Positions 8,851-17,146 of a DNA stretch of 64,000 nucleotides are shown here, piece by piece (position 1 is the stretch's first letter; each line of letters opens with the position of its first letter). The position numbers were made by a program, and so were the translations under genes. The notes under the pieces were generated by a model that made no database searches, had not been told where the DNA came from, and saw only the letters and a program-made list of their open reading frames with translations. The DNA is from Sphingobacteriales bacterium (GTDB taxonomy: Bacteria; Bacteroidota; Bacteroidia; Chitinophagales; Chitinophagaceae). The DNA lies in NCBI GenBank assembly GCA_016235125.1, contig JACRLZ010000007.1, positions 62,001 to 126,000 on the forward strand, read 5' to 3'.

Positions 8851-10533
8851 ATGAAACGACCTTTATTCGTACTTACTCTTATTTTTTTATCCGTAGAAAA
8901 CCTCATTTCGCAGGATCTGCCCGGACCCACTCCTAATTTACAAATTCTTCCTTCAGGCAGCTATGTAATTGCAATGGACAATACCAACCAGTTGAATTCA
9001 TCAGGTTTTTTTAATCTCAAATCATACGGTCTCATTGTTCATTTGCTAAATCAGTACGTTAAAGTCAAAAGAGTCATTCTTTCAGGTAAAGCAAAAGATG
9101 CAATTGATTTCAGCGTGGATGCAACGAAGATATTGCCTGTGTCCGGAAGTTCGGGTGTTAAGGATTTTAAAGCAGGACCTTTTGTGGTTTTTGCAACCGA
9201 TACATCAGGTGTGGCGGGTCTTGTTCAGGGATTTAATAATCAACAGGTGGCTGCTGACTATGTAAGCCTGTATGTCACTAATGCAGACGTAACAGTGGAT
9301 GTAAGACATACTCTTTCCGGTTTTGTACCCAAAGCTGCCATACTTGACGATGGAGGTAACCAGGCTATTCATGTTAATTATATGACACTCGCCGGTATTA
9401 CCACAATGAACTATGCAGTTAATTCCGGCGCCAATCTGCTGGATCTGTGTTTCACTTTTGCATCGGAGCCTCACAACGGGAATACAGGTATTACGGTAGA
9501 TACTACCATTGCAAGAATACGGAACTTTGTTCAGGGCGGAGGCAATTTCCTGGCGCAATGTGAAGCAATTAATAATTACGAGAACAATCCATTAGGCCGT
9601 TTTCAATCTACAAATGGTATTACTGTTGTAAATAAAAGTCTTAGCACTTCAACTGCATTTCCAAACCCCGATCTGGCATATAACCAGTTTGAAGGTAGTT
9701 TCAACGCCATGCAGGGGGGAAGCGTAAGAACATGGAAACTTGCTACAGGAAGTACAGCGATTAATAATATGTATCATACCTGCGATGGAAGCACACAGGA
9801 TGATACCGTCGGCACCACAGTAGCAAAGCTTATTCCGGGAACCGGCGGCATGGTATTTTATATTGGCAATCATACTTTCACCAGTACTACTGATTATAAC
9901 CATATCAATGGCATACGCATGTACATGAATGCATTTGTTACTCCTGTTGCTATTAACAATAACTGCTCTATCAATCAACCGTTATTTGTTCGCTATATTT
10001 CGTTTGAGGCAGCCAGGATGGGTAAGGAGGTAAAACTTACATGGAAAACAGGTACGGAAAGGAATAACTCTGGTTTTGCGGTTGAACGCAATATCCATGG
10101 CATATGGGAACAGGTGGCATGGGTGCCGGCGCTTGCGCCAGGAGGGAACAGTGATAACGTTCTGACCTATATTTATACTGACATTAATAATGCAAATTCG
10201 GTAACTCAATATCGCTTACGTCAGGTGGATTCTGATGGAAGATCAAAGTACAGTGAAATCCGTTTTGTGAGAGGCGAGAATCAGAAAAACATTATCATTG
10301 TCTATCCGAATCCCTGCAGCGACGGCAGGATGACGGTTTTGTTTGACGACAATACAGTAACCCGGGATATTTTGATAACTGACATGAGTGCCAGAACTGT
10401 CAGGCATATAAAAGGAATTAAATCCACAAATATTACAATTGAGAATCTGGCGGCTGGTATATTCACACTCAGGGTCATAGCTCCGTCAACGGGAGAGCAG
10501 CTGACAGAGAGGGTAGTAGTATTCAGGTATTAA
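8851..10533 (+). CDS. Secreted T9SS cargo, paralogue of the 4901 gene
   Basis: Exported protein of 560 residues. The frame is open from 8719, but the first 44 codons cross a terminator; the ATG at 8851 begins a proper signal peptide (MKRPLFVLTLIFLSVENLIS, cleavage before Q), so it is chosen as the start. Residues 22-375 match the amidotransferase-like N-terminal domain of the 4901 protein block for block: SYVIAMDNTNQ, AKDAIDF, KAAILDDGG, FTFASEPHNG, FVQGGGNFLAQCEAINNYEN and GGMVFYIGNHTF. It lacks the middle spacer domain, going straight to a fibronectin-III-like segment (VRYISFEAARMGKEVKL) and a T9SS sorting domain from about residue 483 (VYPNPCSDGRM). Two paralogues flanking a third cargo gene suggest tandem duplication followed by cargo replacement. 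Confidence 0.85.
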   Translation: MKRPLFVLTLIFLSVENLISQDLPGPTPNLQILPSGSYVIAMDNTNQLNSSGFFNLKSYGLIVHLLNQYVKVKRVILSGKAKDAIDFSVDATKILPVSGSSGVKDFKAGPFVVFATDTSGVAGLVQGFNNQQVAADYVSLYVTNADVTVDVRHTLSGFVPKAAILDDGGNQAIHVNYMTLAGITTMNYAVNSGANLLDLCFTFASEPHNGNTGITVDTTIARIRNFVQGGGNFLAQCEAINNYENNPLGRFQSTNGITVVNKSLSTSTAFPNPDLAYNQFEGSFNAMQGGSVRTWKLATGSTAINNMYHTCDGSTQDDTVGTTVAKLIPGTGGMVFYIGNHTFTSTTDYNHINGIRMYMNAFVTPVAINNNCSINQPLFVRYISFEAARMGKEVKLTWKTGTERNNSGFAVERNIHGIWEQVAWVPALAPGGNSDNVLTYIYTDINNANSVTQYRLRQVDSDGRSKYSEIRFVRGENQKNIIIVYPNPCSDGRMTVLFDDNTVTRDILITDMSARTVRHIKGIKSTNITIENLAAGIFTLRVIAPSTGEQLTERVVVFRY

Positions 10534-10567
10534 AAAATTGTTTTGAAAACCATTTGTTGAATTATTC

Positions 10568-11002
10568 TCACCCGTTTAGAAATTTTTTTAAATCCTGCAG
10601 CACTTTGGGCCATGCATCTCTTACTGATTCATAAAACCAGTCCCAGTCGCCTCCCTGCTGGTAACCTCCCTGCACAAGATGTAATTGTGTGTTTCCATTT
10701 GCTTCTTCAATTTTTAAGGACAGGTAAGTAGGTCCCAGGATTTGTTTTTCGGGATTGAAATAAACAAAATGATCGATCAGCAACTCCCTGCCGGGAATAA
10801 AAACTGTAATGATACCTGTGGATACATAATGATACCCTTTTGGGCATGTTTCCCATGCAAGAGAATAAAGACCCCCTTGTTTCTTTTCAATAAGACAGCT
10901 TTCAACCCCCCACCATTTTTTTAATACCGGAGGTTCAACAAATGCATCGAAAACGGCTGATGCAGGCTGATGAATCTCTATAGAGGTCTCAACCCGGCGC
11001 AT
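10568..11002 (-). CDS. SRPBCC (AHSA1-like) domain protein
   Basis: Small cytoplasmic protein of 144 residues with the START/Bet v1-like fold of the activator-of-Hsp90 (AHSA1) family. The N-terminal block VETSIEIHQPASAVFDAFVE followed by a KWWG motif, a GGLYSLAWE strand and a C-terminal helix (GWDWFYESVRDAWPKVLQDLKKFL-like) are typical of SRPBCC proteins, which enclose a hydrophobic ligand cavity. The ligand is unknown. It starts 12 nt downstream of the FKBP gene on the same strand, so the two are likely cotranscribed. Length and motifs fit a complete gene. Confidence 0.8.
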   Translation of the reverse strand: MRRVETSIEIHQPASAVFDAFVEPPVLKKWWGVESCLIEKKQGGLYSLAWETCPKGYHYVSTGIITVFIPGRELLIDHFVYFNPEKQILGPTYLSLKIEEANGNTQLHLVQGGYQQGGDWDWFYESVRDAWPKVLQDLKKFLNG

Positions 11003-11014
11003 GGCTGTTTAAAT

Positions 11015-11722
11015 TTATTGCTGAGCTAGTTTTCTTATTTCAAGCAGCTCTACCTCAAAAGTAAGCATGGAACCTCCTGGTATCGGGCCATAGTCATTCG
11101 GGCCATACGCAAGTTCATAAGGCACCCAGAATTTATATTTTGATCCCACACTCATCAGTTGTAATCCTTCGGTCCATCCTTTTATCACCCCACCTAGTGA
11201 GAATGTGATAGGCTGGCCACGGTCGTAAGAATTATCAAATACAGTTCCATTTAATAAAGTGCCTTTGTAATGACAGGTTACACTGTCAGCTGCGGTTGGT
11301 TTGGCGCCGGCGCTATCCCTCAGTATTTCATATTGCAAACCGCTGGCAGTTGTTATCACACCCGGATTCTTTTTGTTTTCAGCCAGGAATTTTTTCCCGG
11401 CATCAATATTGGGTTTTGATTTTTCAGCCTGCAGCGCCATCATGAAATTGTTCAATACTCCATTGGCAGTGGCATCGTCAAGCAAAGGTTTTTTGTTGCC
11501 AAGAATATCATTCATGGCTTTTGTCACCATGGCTGAATTCAGTTTGGTAATACCCTGTTGTTTATAAAAATTAATGACACTAAGACCGATAGCATAACTG
11601 GCGGAATCCTTCATGTTTTTCAGGGGCGAAACAGATGCTTTTGTAACAGTTGTTTTACCCGGCTGGGCATGTAATGAATTTACAACAGCCGGCAGAATGA
11701 AAAATAAAAATAGTTTCTTCAT
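11015..11722 (-). CDS. FKBP-type peptidyl-prolyl cis-trans isomerase
   Basis: Exported peptidyl-prolyl isomerase of 235 residues, of the Mip/FkpA kind. A signal peptide (MKKLFLFFILPAVVNSLHAQ) directs it to the periplasm or outer-membrane space. Residues 35-115 are the alpha-helical FKBP N-terminal dimerisation region (KDSASYAIGLSVINFYKQQG), and 118-232 the FKBP domain with the SGLQYEIL opening, the active-site strand NGTVFDNSYDRG, the VIKGWTEGLQLM block and the AYGPNDYGPIPGGSMLTFEV end. It probably assists folding of exported proteins. It is followed after 12 nt by the SRPBCC gene. The call is secure; the paralogue identity is not assigned. Confidence 0.92.
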   Translation of the reverse strand: MKKLFLFFILPAVVNSLHAQPGKTTVTKASVSPLKNMKDSASYAIGLSVINFYKQQGITKLNSAMVTKAMNDILGNKKPLLDDATANGVLNNFMMALQAEKSKPNIDAGKKFLAENKKNPGVITTASGLQYEILRDSAGAKPTAADSVTCHYKGTLLNGTVFDNSYDRGQPITFSLGGVIKGWTEGLQLMSVGSKYKFWVPYELAYGPNDYGPIPGGSMLTFEVELLEIRKLAQQ

Positions 11723-11816
11723 GAGTTGTTGATTTGAGGGGTCAAAAATAAGGCGAATGGCTTATTTGACAAGCTAACATTAATTTATTTTAGTTTCGTT
11801 TTAAAAATCATACAAT

Positions 11817-12254
11817 ATGGAAGCATTTGTACTGCCAATACAAATACGTTGGGCTGATATTGACTCCAATTTTCATCTCCGACATTCCGTTTATTATGAC
11901 TGGGCAGCTATGTGCCGGCTGGAATTTCTTAAAGAAAGGGGTCTGACTCCGGCGATGATGCAAAAATTACAGTTCGGGCCCGTCATTTTCCGGGAGGAAT
12001 GTATTTTCAAAAAAGAAATAAAATACGAAGAGCAGGTGAGCATCAATTTAAAATTGGTAAAGGGCAGAAGAGATTATTCCCGATGGTCAATTACCCATGA
12101 AATAATTAAGAATGGAGATACGGTCTGCGCTGTTCTTACCATTGATGGGGCATGGATAAATGTGACGGAACGAAAATTATTTATTCCCCCGGCTGAAGTA
12201 TCGGAGATTTTCCGGCAGATGCCGTTTGATGAAAATTTTCAATGGCTGGATTAA
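11817..12254 (+). CDS. Acyl-CoA thioesterase, hotdog (4HBT/FadM-like) family
   Basis: Cytoplasmic hotdog-fold thioesterase of 145 residues, hydrolysing acyl-CoA. The N-terminal signature IQIRWADIDSNFHLRHSVYYD matches the 4HBT/YbgC-FadM class, in which the Asp of the RWxDxD segment is catalytic. The central helix (AMCRLEFLKERGL) and later strands (ISINLKL-type, SRWSITHEII) complete the fold. Length is normal. Its stop codon overlaps that of the convergent exonuclease gene by four bases (TTAA at 12251-12254), so the two transcripts must run into each other. The substrate chain length is not predictable. Confidence 0.85.
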   Translation: MEAFVLPIQIRWADIDSNFHLRHSVYYDWAAMCRLEFLKERGLTPAMMQKLQFGPVIFREECIFKKEIKYEEQVSINLKLVKGRRDYSRWSITHEIIKNGDTVCAVLTIDGAWINVTERKLFIPPAEVSEIFRQMPFDENFQWLD

Positions 12255-13636
12255 ACAACAGGAGCTTCATTTTTGATCCACCTGATCTTGTCCGGGAATC
12301 GGGCAGCATAGCCGTTAATGAGATTTCGGATGAAACTGTTTTCTTTATAAATGCTGAGATAATTTTTTAATGACTCTGCATCCTGTACTATGGCACCGGC
12401 AGGGATATATCCCATGCCATAGAATTTTCCTTCGCTAACCAGGATGCAGGACTGATCATCAGCATTGATGCCCTTATCAATAATGGTATAAGTAGGCTGT
12501 GCCAAAAGTGAATCAACAGCTTTCTTTACTCTTTTATTATATGCGGCGGGTTTTTCTTTATGCTCACAGGCTCCTCTGCAATATCCCTCATTTATGCCCT
12601 CACATGTTGAATTATCCCGTTGCATAAAACAAAGCTTTGGGCATAGCTTAAAATCTTTGATGAGTTTCCGGATGATGGCATGGCCATCCACGATGTAATG
12701 AAATGTATAAACCGGGTTCAGTCTTTTCCTGTTTTTATCTATTGCGAGTCTTTGATAACCATTCTGGTCTTCATACACAAATATGCCATACACATCTTCC
12801 CATCTTTTTTGTGATGAATTGAAGATGGGCCAGCGTTGTTTTATTTCAGCCGATTCCAGTATGCAGGCCATCAGTTCTGTGCCACAGGGCTGAAAGCTGA
12901 TACCATGCACATACCGCATGAAATTTTGCTTCTGCCTGCTTTCAGAGTTATTGCTGAAATGACTGTTGACCCGGTAGCGGATATTGGTGGCTTTGCCCAC
13001 ATAAACAACCTTTCCCTTTTCATTATGGAAATAATATACTCCGGGTGTATAAGGCAGTGCGTCAAAATGTTCTTTGGGCACATTGGGCGGAAGTATCCAT
13101 TCTTTTGAATTTCGCTGCAGGCTTTTTTGTATATGACCTTCTTTATCATTTTGCAGCAGCAGGTGAAAAATTTTTACTGTGGCTTCTGTATCTCCGCCTG
13201 CACGGTGATGGTTATTGATGCTGATGCCCAATGAGCGGCTGAGATTCCCCAGGCTGTATGATGGAAAACCCGGGAATATTTTACGGCTCAGGCGAACAGT
13301 ACAGAGCTTTTTGCAATTCAGCTCAAAACCATGTTCCCGGAGACCTGCGAGAACGAATGAATAATCAAAGTTCACATTATGGGCTATGAAAATTTTATCC
13401 TGTAAAAAATCATGTATGGTTCCTGCTACCTGACCAAATGGGGGGGCATCGGCAACCATTTTGTCGCTGATACCCGTCATGGCGGTGATATAACGGGGTA
13501 TGGGCTGACCGGGATTGATAAGTGTTTCAAACTTTTCTATTACGTTTTTGCCATCTGATATGTGAATGGATATTTCGGTAATACTGTTTGCAGCAGCATA
13601 AGCTCCGGTAGTTTCTATATCCACAATTGCAAACAT
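12251..13636 (-). CDS. DEDDh exonuclease fused to a GIY-YIG nuclease domain
   Basis: DNA-processing protein of 461 residues. The N-terminal 165 residues are a DnaQ/epsilon-type 3-prime to 5-prime exonuclease: FAIVDIETTG (catalytic Asp6 and Glu8), HNVNFDYSFV, and HHRAGGDTEATVKIF carrying the final His/Asp of the DEDDh set. From about residue 195, YTPGVYYFHNEKGKVVYVGK and the following RV-NSHF segment form a GIY-YIG domain like the N-terminus of UvrC and Cho. The remainder contains a conserved Cys cluster (CPKLCFMQRDNSTCEGINEG, CRGACEHKE). The same fusion is known from actinobacteria and Bacteroidota, where it is annotated as a polymerase III epsilon-like or Cho-like repair nuclease. A role in nucleotide excision or mismatch repair is inferred. 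Confidence 0.88.
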   Translation of the reverse strand: MFAIVDIETTGAYAAANSITEISIHISDGKNVIEKFETLINPGQPIPRYITAMTGISDKMVADAPPFGQVAGTIHDFLQDKIFIAHNVNFDYSFVLAGLREHGFELNCKKLCTVRLSRKIFPGFPSYSLGNLSRSLGISINNHHRAGGDTEATVKIFHLLLQNDKEGHIQKSLQRNSKEWILPPNVPKEHFDALPYTPGVYYFHNEKGKVVYVGKATNIRYRVNSHFSNNSESRQKQNFMRYVHGISFQPCGTELMACILESAEIKQRWPIFNSSQKRWEDVYGIFVYEDQNGYQRLAIDKNRKRLNPVYTFHYIVDGHAIIRKLIKDFKLCPKLCFMQRDNSTCEGINEGYCRGACEHKEKPAAYNKRVKKAVDSLLAQPTYTIIDKGINADDQSCILVSEGKFYGMGYIPAGAIVQDAESLKNYLSIYKENSFIRNLINGYAARFPDKIRWIKNEAPVV

Positions 13637-13640
13637 GAAG

Positions 13641-13690
13641 GTTCCAGGTTTAAAGTTTGAAGTTTATTACAGACTTTTGGAACTTTAAAT
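13641..13690. repeat. Heptamer-periodic degenerate array in a divergent promoter gap
   Basis: Reading every seven bases from 13641 gives GTTCCAG, GTTTAAA, GTTTGAA, GTTTATT, then ACAGACT. GTTCCA (13641-13646) also pairs with TGGAAC (13678-13683). It lies in the 69-bp gap between the exonuclease (minus) and the methyltransferase (plus). It is one of several 7/8-bp-periodic elements in the window, discussed in the findings. Confidence 0.55.
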
Positions 13691-13714
13691 TTCGCAAAAG
13701 TTTTATTGTTGGCA

Positions 13715-14692
13715 ATGAATGAAGAAAAGTTTCTGATGTTCCGGAACCGGTTGACGAAAGTATTTCGTCATCTCAGCAAGCAGGCCAAACGGCAAGCTGT
13801 AAGCTGCTATCGCCTGTATGATCATGATCTGCCCGAATTCCCTTTCTGCATTGAATTGTATGGTGATAAAATCTATGTGGCAGAATATAAAAGACAGCAT
13901 GGCATGACGGAGCATGAACATAATGTATGGATGGAAGAAAGCCTGAGAGTTATTTCAGAAGTATTATCAATAAATAAGAAAAATATTTTCCTGAAGTTGA
14001 GACAAAGAAAACCAGGTAGGTTAGGCCAGTATCAGAAACTGAATAAATCAGAAAATGAATTTCAGGTGGAAGAGGCCGGCCTGAATTTCATTGTGAATCT
14101 GAGTGATTATCTGGACACCGGGTTGTTTTTAGATCATCGTATAACAAGGCAAATGGTAAGAGAGCAGAGTGCAGGAAAAAAAGTGCTGAACCTGTTTGCC
14201 TATACCGGTTCTTTTTCGGTGTATGCAGCCGCTGGCTTGTCTGCAGGGGCTACAGCGAGGGCGGAAGGGGCAGATGAAGTGATAACCGTTGATTTATCAA
14301 AAACATATCTGAACTGGGCGCAAAGAAACATGCAATTAAACGGATTTACTGACGATTCGAAATACCGTTTCGTTCAGGCTGATGTTTTGCAGTATATTAA
14401 AACTTTGCCGGTTGAATATTTTGACATCATTGTGTTGGATCCTCCCACCTTCAGCAACAGCCAGCGGATGAAAGATTTTCTGGATATACAGCAGGATCAT
14501 GTGGCATTGATTAATGATTGTCTTGCGGGATTGAAAAAGGGCGGAACTCTTTATTTTAGTACGAATTACAGGAAATTTATTTTGGATAATGATAAGATAA
14601 AAGCAGCAAGAATTAAAGACATTACAAAGGCTACTACTCCATTTGATTTCGAAGGAAGACTTTCCAGGGTTTGTTTTGTAATAAAAAAGTAG
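13715..14692 (+). CDS. Class I SAM-dependent rRNA methyltransferase, RlmK-like
   Basis: S-adenosylmethionine-dependent methyltransferase of about 325 residues, resembling the C-terminal (RlmK) half of E. coli RlmL, which makes 23S rRNA m7G2069. An in-frame TTG lies at 13706, but the ATG at 13715 (MNEEKFLMF) is the better start. Residues 1-120 form the small N-terminal RNA-binding part. VEEAGLNFIVNLSDYLDTGL leads into LDHRITRQMV, then the SAM-binding motif I VLNLFAYTGSFSVYAA, motif II (VITVDLSKTYLNWAQRNM) and the catalytic motif IV DPPTFSNS. Length suits a stand-alone RlmK or RlmI-like enzyme. It contains an Ala-rich insert after motif I (AGLSAGATARAEGADE). Substrate position is inferred. Confidence 0.85.
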   Translation: MNEEKFLMFRNRLTKVFRHLSKQAKRQAVSCYRLYDHDLPEFPFCIELYGDKIYVAEYKRQHGMTEHEHNVWMEESLRVISEVLSINKKNIFLKLRQRKPGRLGQYQKLNKSENEFQVEEAGLNFIVNLSDYLDTGLFLDHRITRQMVREQSAGKKVLNLFAYTGSFSVYAAAGLSAGATARAEGADEVITVDLSKTYLNWAQRNMQLNGFTDDSKYRFVQADVLQYIKTLPVEYFDIIVLDPPTFSNSQRMKDFLDIQQDHVALINDCLAGLKKGGTLYFSTNYRKFILDNDKIKAARIKDITKATTPFDFEGRLSRVCFVIKK

Positions 14693-14715
14693 TGCCAGAA
14701 ATTTCTGACACTACT
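14688..14715. terminator. Bidirectional hairpin between convergent genes
   Basis: AGTAGTG (14688-14694) with CACTACT (14709-14715), and CAGAAA with TTTCTG, separated by one C/A mismatch. The hairpin overlaps the stop codon of the methyltransferase and lies 15 nt beyond the mdh stop. There are A residues before it (terminator for the minus strand) but only a weak T-run after it. Confidence 0.65.
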
Positions 14716-14730
14716 CTAAACTTTTGAACC

Positions 14731-15660
14731 TTATAACGTCTTCAGCACATCATTCATACTCCTCACGGCATCTGCGCTTTTATTGAAAGCAGCCTGTTCG
14801 GTTTCATTGAGTTTGAAATCAATAATCTTTTCCCAGCCATTTCTTCCAATCACTATCGGCACTCCAAGACAAATATCTTTTTGACCATACTCACCATTTA
14901 ATGCTACGCAACAAGTGAAGAGTTTCTTTTCATCTCTTACAATTGCTTCTACCAATGCAGCGCCTGCAGCGCCGGGTGCATACCAGGCGGATGTGCCTAA
15001 AAGTTTTGTAAGAGTTGCACCGCCAACCATGGTGTCATTTACAACCTGTGTTTGTTCATCTGCTGATAAAAAGTTAGCAACGGGAGTACTGTTCCATGTT
15101 GCCAAACGAATTAAAGGAATCATCGTGGTATCGCCATGCCCGCCAACAACCACAGCATTCAGATCTGCAGGACTGCAACCAAGCCTTTGACTTAACTGAT
15201 ATTTGAATCTTGAACTATCGAGTATGCCACCCATTCCAATGATGCGGTTCTTTGGTAAACCAGTTGACGTTAATGCCAGGTAGGTCATTGTATCCATTGG
15301 GTTGCTGATAACAATGATGATGGCATTGGGAGAATGTTTCAGAATATTTTCGCAAACGCCTTTTACAATACCTGCATTGGTACCGATCAGTTCTTCTCTC
15401 GTCATTCCCGGTTTGCGGGGAATGCCAGAAGTGATTACAACCACATCACTATTGGCAGTTTTGGAATAATCATTGGTGCTTCCGGTGATTCTTGTATCAA
15501 ATCCAAGGAGGGTGGCAGTCTGCATCAAATCCTGAGCTTTGCCTTCTGCAACGCCTTCTTTAATATCAAGTAAAACCAATTCAGAAGCCAGTTCTTTACG
15601 GGCAATATTATCGGCAGTGGTGGCTCCCACGGCTCCTGCACCTACAACAGTAATTTTCAT
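14731..15660 (-). CDS. mdh: Malate dehydrogenase
   Basis: NAD-dependent malate dehydrogenase of the TCA cycle, converting malate to oxaloacetate in the cytoplasm; 309 residues, the usual length of the LDH-like bacterial type. The frame continues upstream to 15924, but the ATG at 15660 begins the expected MKITVVGAGAVGATTADNIA dinucleotide-binding motif, so the 88-codon extension, which overlaps the next gene, is rejected. Visible motifs are the substrate loop SGIPRKPGMTREEL, ISNPMDTMTYLAL, the R-containing NRIIGMGGILDSSRF, and the catalytic His in VVGGHGDTTMIPL. It lies 85 nt downstream of the thioredoxin-like gene on the same strand. Confidence 0.95.
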   Translation of the reverse strand: MKITVVGAGAVGATTADNIARKELASELVLLDIKEGVAEGKAQDLMQTATLLGFDTRITGSTNDYSKTANSDVVVITSGIPRKPGMTREELIGTNAGIVKGVCENILKHSPNAIIIVISNPMDTMTYLALTSTGLPKNRIIGMGGILDSSRFKYQLSQRLGCSPADLNAVVVGGHGDTTMIPLIRLATWNSTPVANFLSADEQTQVVNDTMVGGATLTKLLGTSAWYAPGAAGAALVEAIVRDEKKLFTCCVALNGEYGQKDICLGVPIVIGRNGWEKIIDFKLNETEQAAFNKSADAVRSMNDVLKTL

Positions 15661-15745
15661 GAGAAATTTTTTTATGAATAGATGAAATTTTATCTGCCGG
15701 CAAAGGTAGAGGAAACATGAGTGCAATAAACTGATAAAACCAGCT

Positions 15746-16243
15746 TTATTTGCTGAGTTCAAGCAGCACTTTATTGATAGGCATTTTGCCTTCAAAGACA
15801 GAAATGAGTTTGCCCCTTTTATCATAAAAAGCAAGGAAGGGAAGGGTGTGAATATCATAATAAGGTGGAAGGAAAAATTGTATATCCTGGCCCATGATGA
15901 TATTCTTATATTTTGCCAACCCATATTTTGCCCTGAAGTTCATCATGGAATCAAAGGGCATCATGGTAGCCATAACGATTGTAATATTTTTGAATTTATC
16001 AATGCTTTTCACCAGGTCTTCCGTTTCATGCTGGCAATGCTCACACATGGGACTGAAGACCATCAGCATGACAGGCTTTTTTTTGGGAAGCTGCTCTTTT
16101 GTAAAGCCTGTACTGTCGGCCGTAAACAATTTTACCGGTGGGAAAAAAGGAAATTTTTTGTAAGGGGGCTGAATACTATCCACCTGGGCAAAACCCGGGA
16201 CAGCAATCAAAGTAAGGCTCAAAAAGAACAGGTATTTTCTCAT
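15746..16243 (-). CDS. Exported thioredoxin-like protein (TlpA/AhpC-TSA fold)
   Basis: Periplasmic thiol-disulphide protein of 165 residues. A signal peptide (MRKYLFFLSLTLIAVPGFAQ) precedes a short thioredoxin fold in which the active site reads FSPMCEHCQHETEDL, a CxxC redox pair after the beta strand KPVMLMVF. The cis-Pro loop is IHTLPFLAFYDKRGKLI. It is likely an electron donor or a reductase for exported cysteines; the partner is unknown. It precedes mdh on the same strand with an 85-nt gap. Thioredoxin fold assignment is firm, specific function is not. Confidence 0.85.
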   Translation of the reverse strand: MRKYLFFLSLTLIAVPGFAQVDSIQPPYKKFPFFPPVKLFTADSTGFTKEQLPKKKPVMLMVFSPMCEHCQHETEDLVKSIDKFKNITIVMATMMPFDSMMNFRAKYGLAKYKNIIMGQDIQFFLPPYYDIHTLPFLAFYDKRGKLISVFEGKMPINKVLLELSK

Positions 16244-16341
16244 AACTCAAAGAAAAGGTTTTAAACTCTGAAATAAATGAGTAACCGGTGCAAAATAATT
16301 TTCCTGAGTTGTTTCCAGGCCTGGATCACTGACAATTTCTC

Positions 16342-16372
16342 TTTGCCGGGCAGGCATCCTGCATTATCTTTG
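16342..16372 (+). promoter_or_regulatory. Bacteroidota-type promoter of efp
   Basis: TTTG (16342-16345), exactly 19 nt, TATCTTTG (16365-16372), 22 nt before the ATG of efp. This is the -33/-7 consensus recognised by the primary sigma factor of Bacteroidota. The predicted transcription start is about 16379, giving a leader of about 16 nt. Confidence 0.85.
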
Positions 16373-16394
16373 CGGCCTTGAAAAAATTAAACTA

Positions 16395-16958
16395 ATGGCA
16401 AATACAGCAGACATAAGCCGGGGACTAATCATCAATCTTGACGGCAGCCTATACAGTGTGGTTGAATTCGGTGAAAACAAAACAGCCCGTGCAGCAGCTA
16501 AAGTGTGGGCTAAACTAAAGGGGGTGGATAATAACCGGAGTATTGAAAAGACATGGAACTCTGGTGATACGATCTTCCCTGTAAGGGTAGAAAGGCGGTA
16601 TTACCAATTTCTTTATAAAGACGATACCGGCTACAATTTCATGGATAATGAAACTTTTGAGCAAATAGCCTTACAGGAGGATACTATAGACGCTCCTCAA
16701 TACCTGAAAGAAGGACAGGAAGTAGGGGTATTAATCAATACCGATAATAACCAGGTGCTGGGAGCTGAACTTCCGGATAAAATAACATTATTGGTTACCT
16801 ATACTGAGCCGGGGCTTCGTGGAGATACAGCTACCCGCACCTTAAAGCCTGCTACACTTGAAACCGGGGCCACTGTTGGCGTACCTCTTTTTGTAAATGA
16901 AGGAGAACTTATCCGCATCAATACCAAAACAGGTGAGTATGTGGAAAGGGTGAAATAA
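16395..16958 (+). CDS. efp: Translation elongation factor P, NKxxR32 loop type
   Basis: EF-P relieves ribosomes stalled at polyproline by binding between the P and E sites. Length (187 residues) and three-domain sequence are canonical: domain I 1-65 (KOW-like), domain II with FEQIALQEDTIDAPQYLKEG, and domain III with TYTEPGLRGDTATRTLKP, PLFVNEGELIRINTKTGEYV. The odd part is the domain I loop tip, which reads EFGENKTARAAAKVWAKLKG. The usual PGKG with the modifiable lysine is replaced by TARA, putting an arginine at position 32. Pseudomonas-type EF-P has N28-K29-S-G-R32 at the same numbering, where R32 is rhamnosylated by EarP. No earP-like gene is seen in this window. A consensus promoter precedes it and a terminator follows. 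Confidence 0.95.
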   Translation: MANTADISRGLIINLDGSLYSVVEFGENKTARAAAKVWAKLKGVDNNRSIEKTWNSGDTIFPVRVERRYYQFLYKDDTGYNFMDNETFEQIALQEDTIDAPQYLKEGQEVGVLINTDNNQVLGAELPDKITLLVTYTEPGLRGDTATRTLKPATLETGATVGVPLFVNEGELIRINTKTGEYVERVK

Positions 16959-16983
16959 TAGAAGATATCGATTTTTAAAAATT

Positions 16984-17013
16984 GCCTGAAATCATCTGAT
17001 TTCGGGCTTTTTT
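16984..17013 (+). terminator. Intrinsic terminator of efp
   Basis: GCCTGAAATCA (16984-16994), two-base loop, TGATTTCGGGC (16997-17007) with one T-G pair, then six T. Confidence 0.9.
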
Positions 17014-17057
17014 GACCCAATTTAGCCCGAATATTGCCCAAAATCACTGAAAAATCA

Positions 17058-17089
17058 TTGAGTTTCTGAATTTGATTTTACTACCTTAG
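17058..17089 (+). promoter_or_regulatory. Probable promoter of accB
   Basis: TTGA (17058-17061), 20 nt, TACCTTAG (17082-17089). It has one mismatch from the TAnnTTTG -7 box and lies 57 nt before the accB ATG and 69 nt after the efp terminator. Confidence 0.45.
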
Positions 17090-17146
17090 CCTCCCCATTA
17101 AGGGAGATCACTGCACCAAAACCAAAACAATCCAAAATTGAAAAGC

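Noticed and set aside
15661..15924. 88-codon N-terminal extension of malate dehydrogenase
   Set aside because: It overlaps the thioredoxin-like gene, and the family start MKITVVGAG is at 15660.
15848..16264. 138-codon frame antisense to the thioredoxin-like gene
   Set aside because: Fully antisense to a gene with a clear signal peptide and CxxC site; His/Phe/Cys-rich shadow translation.
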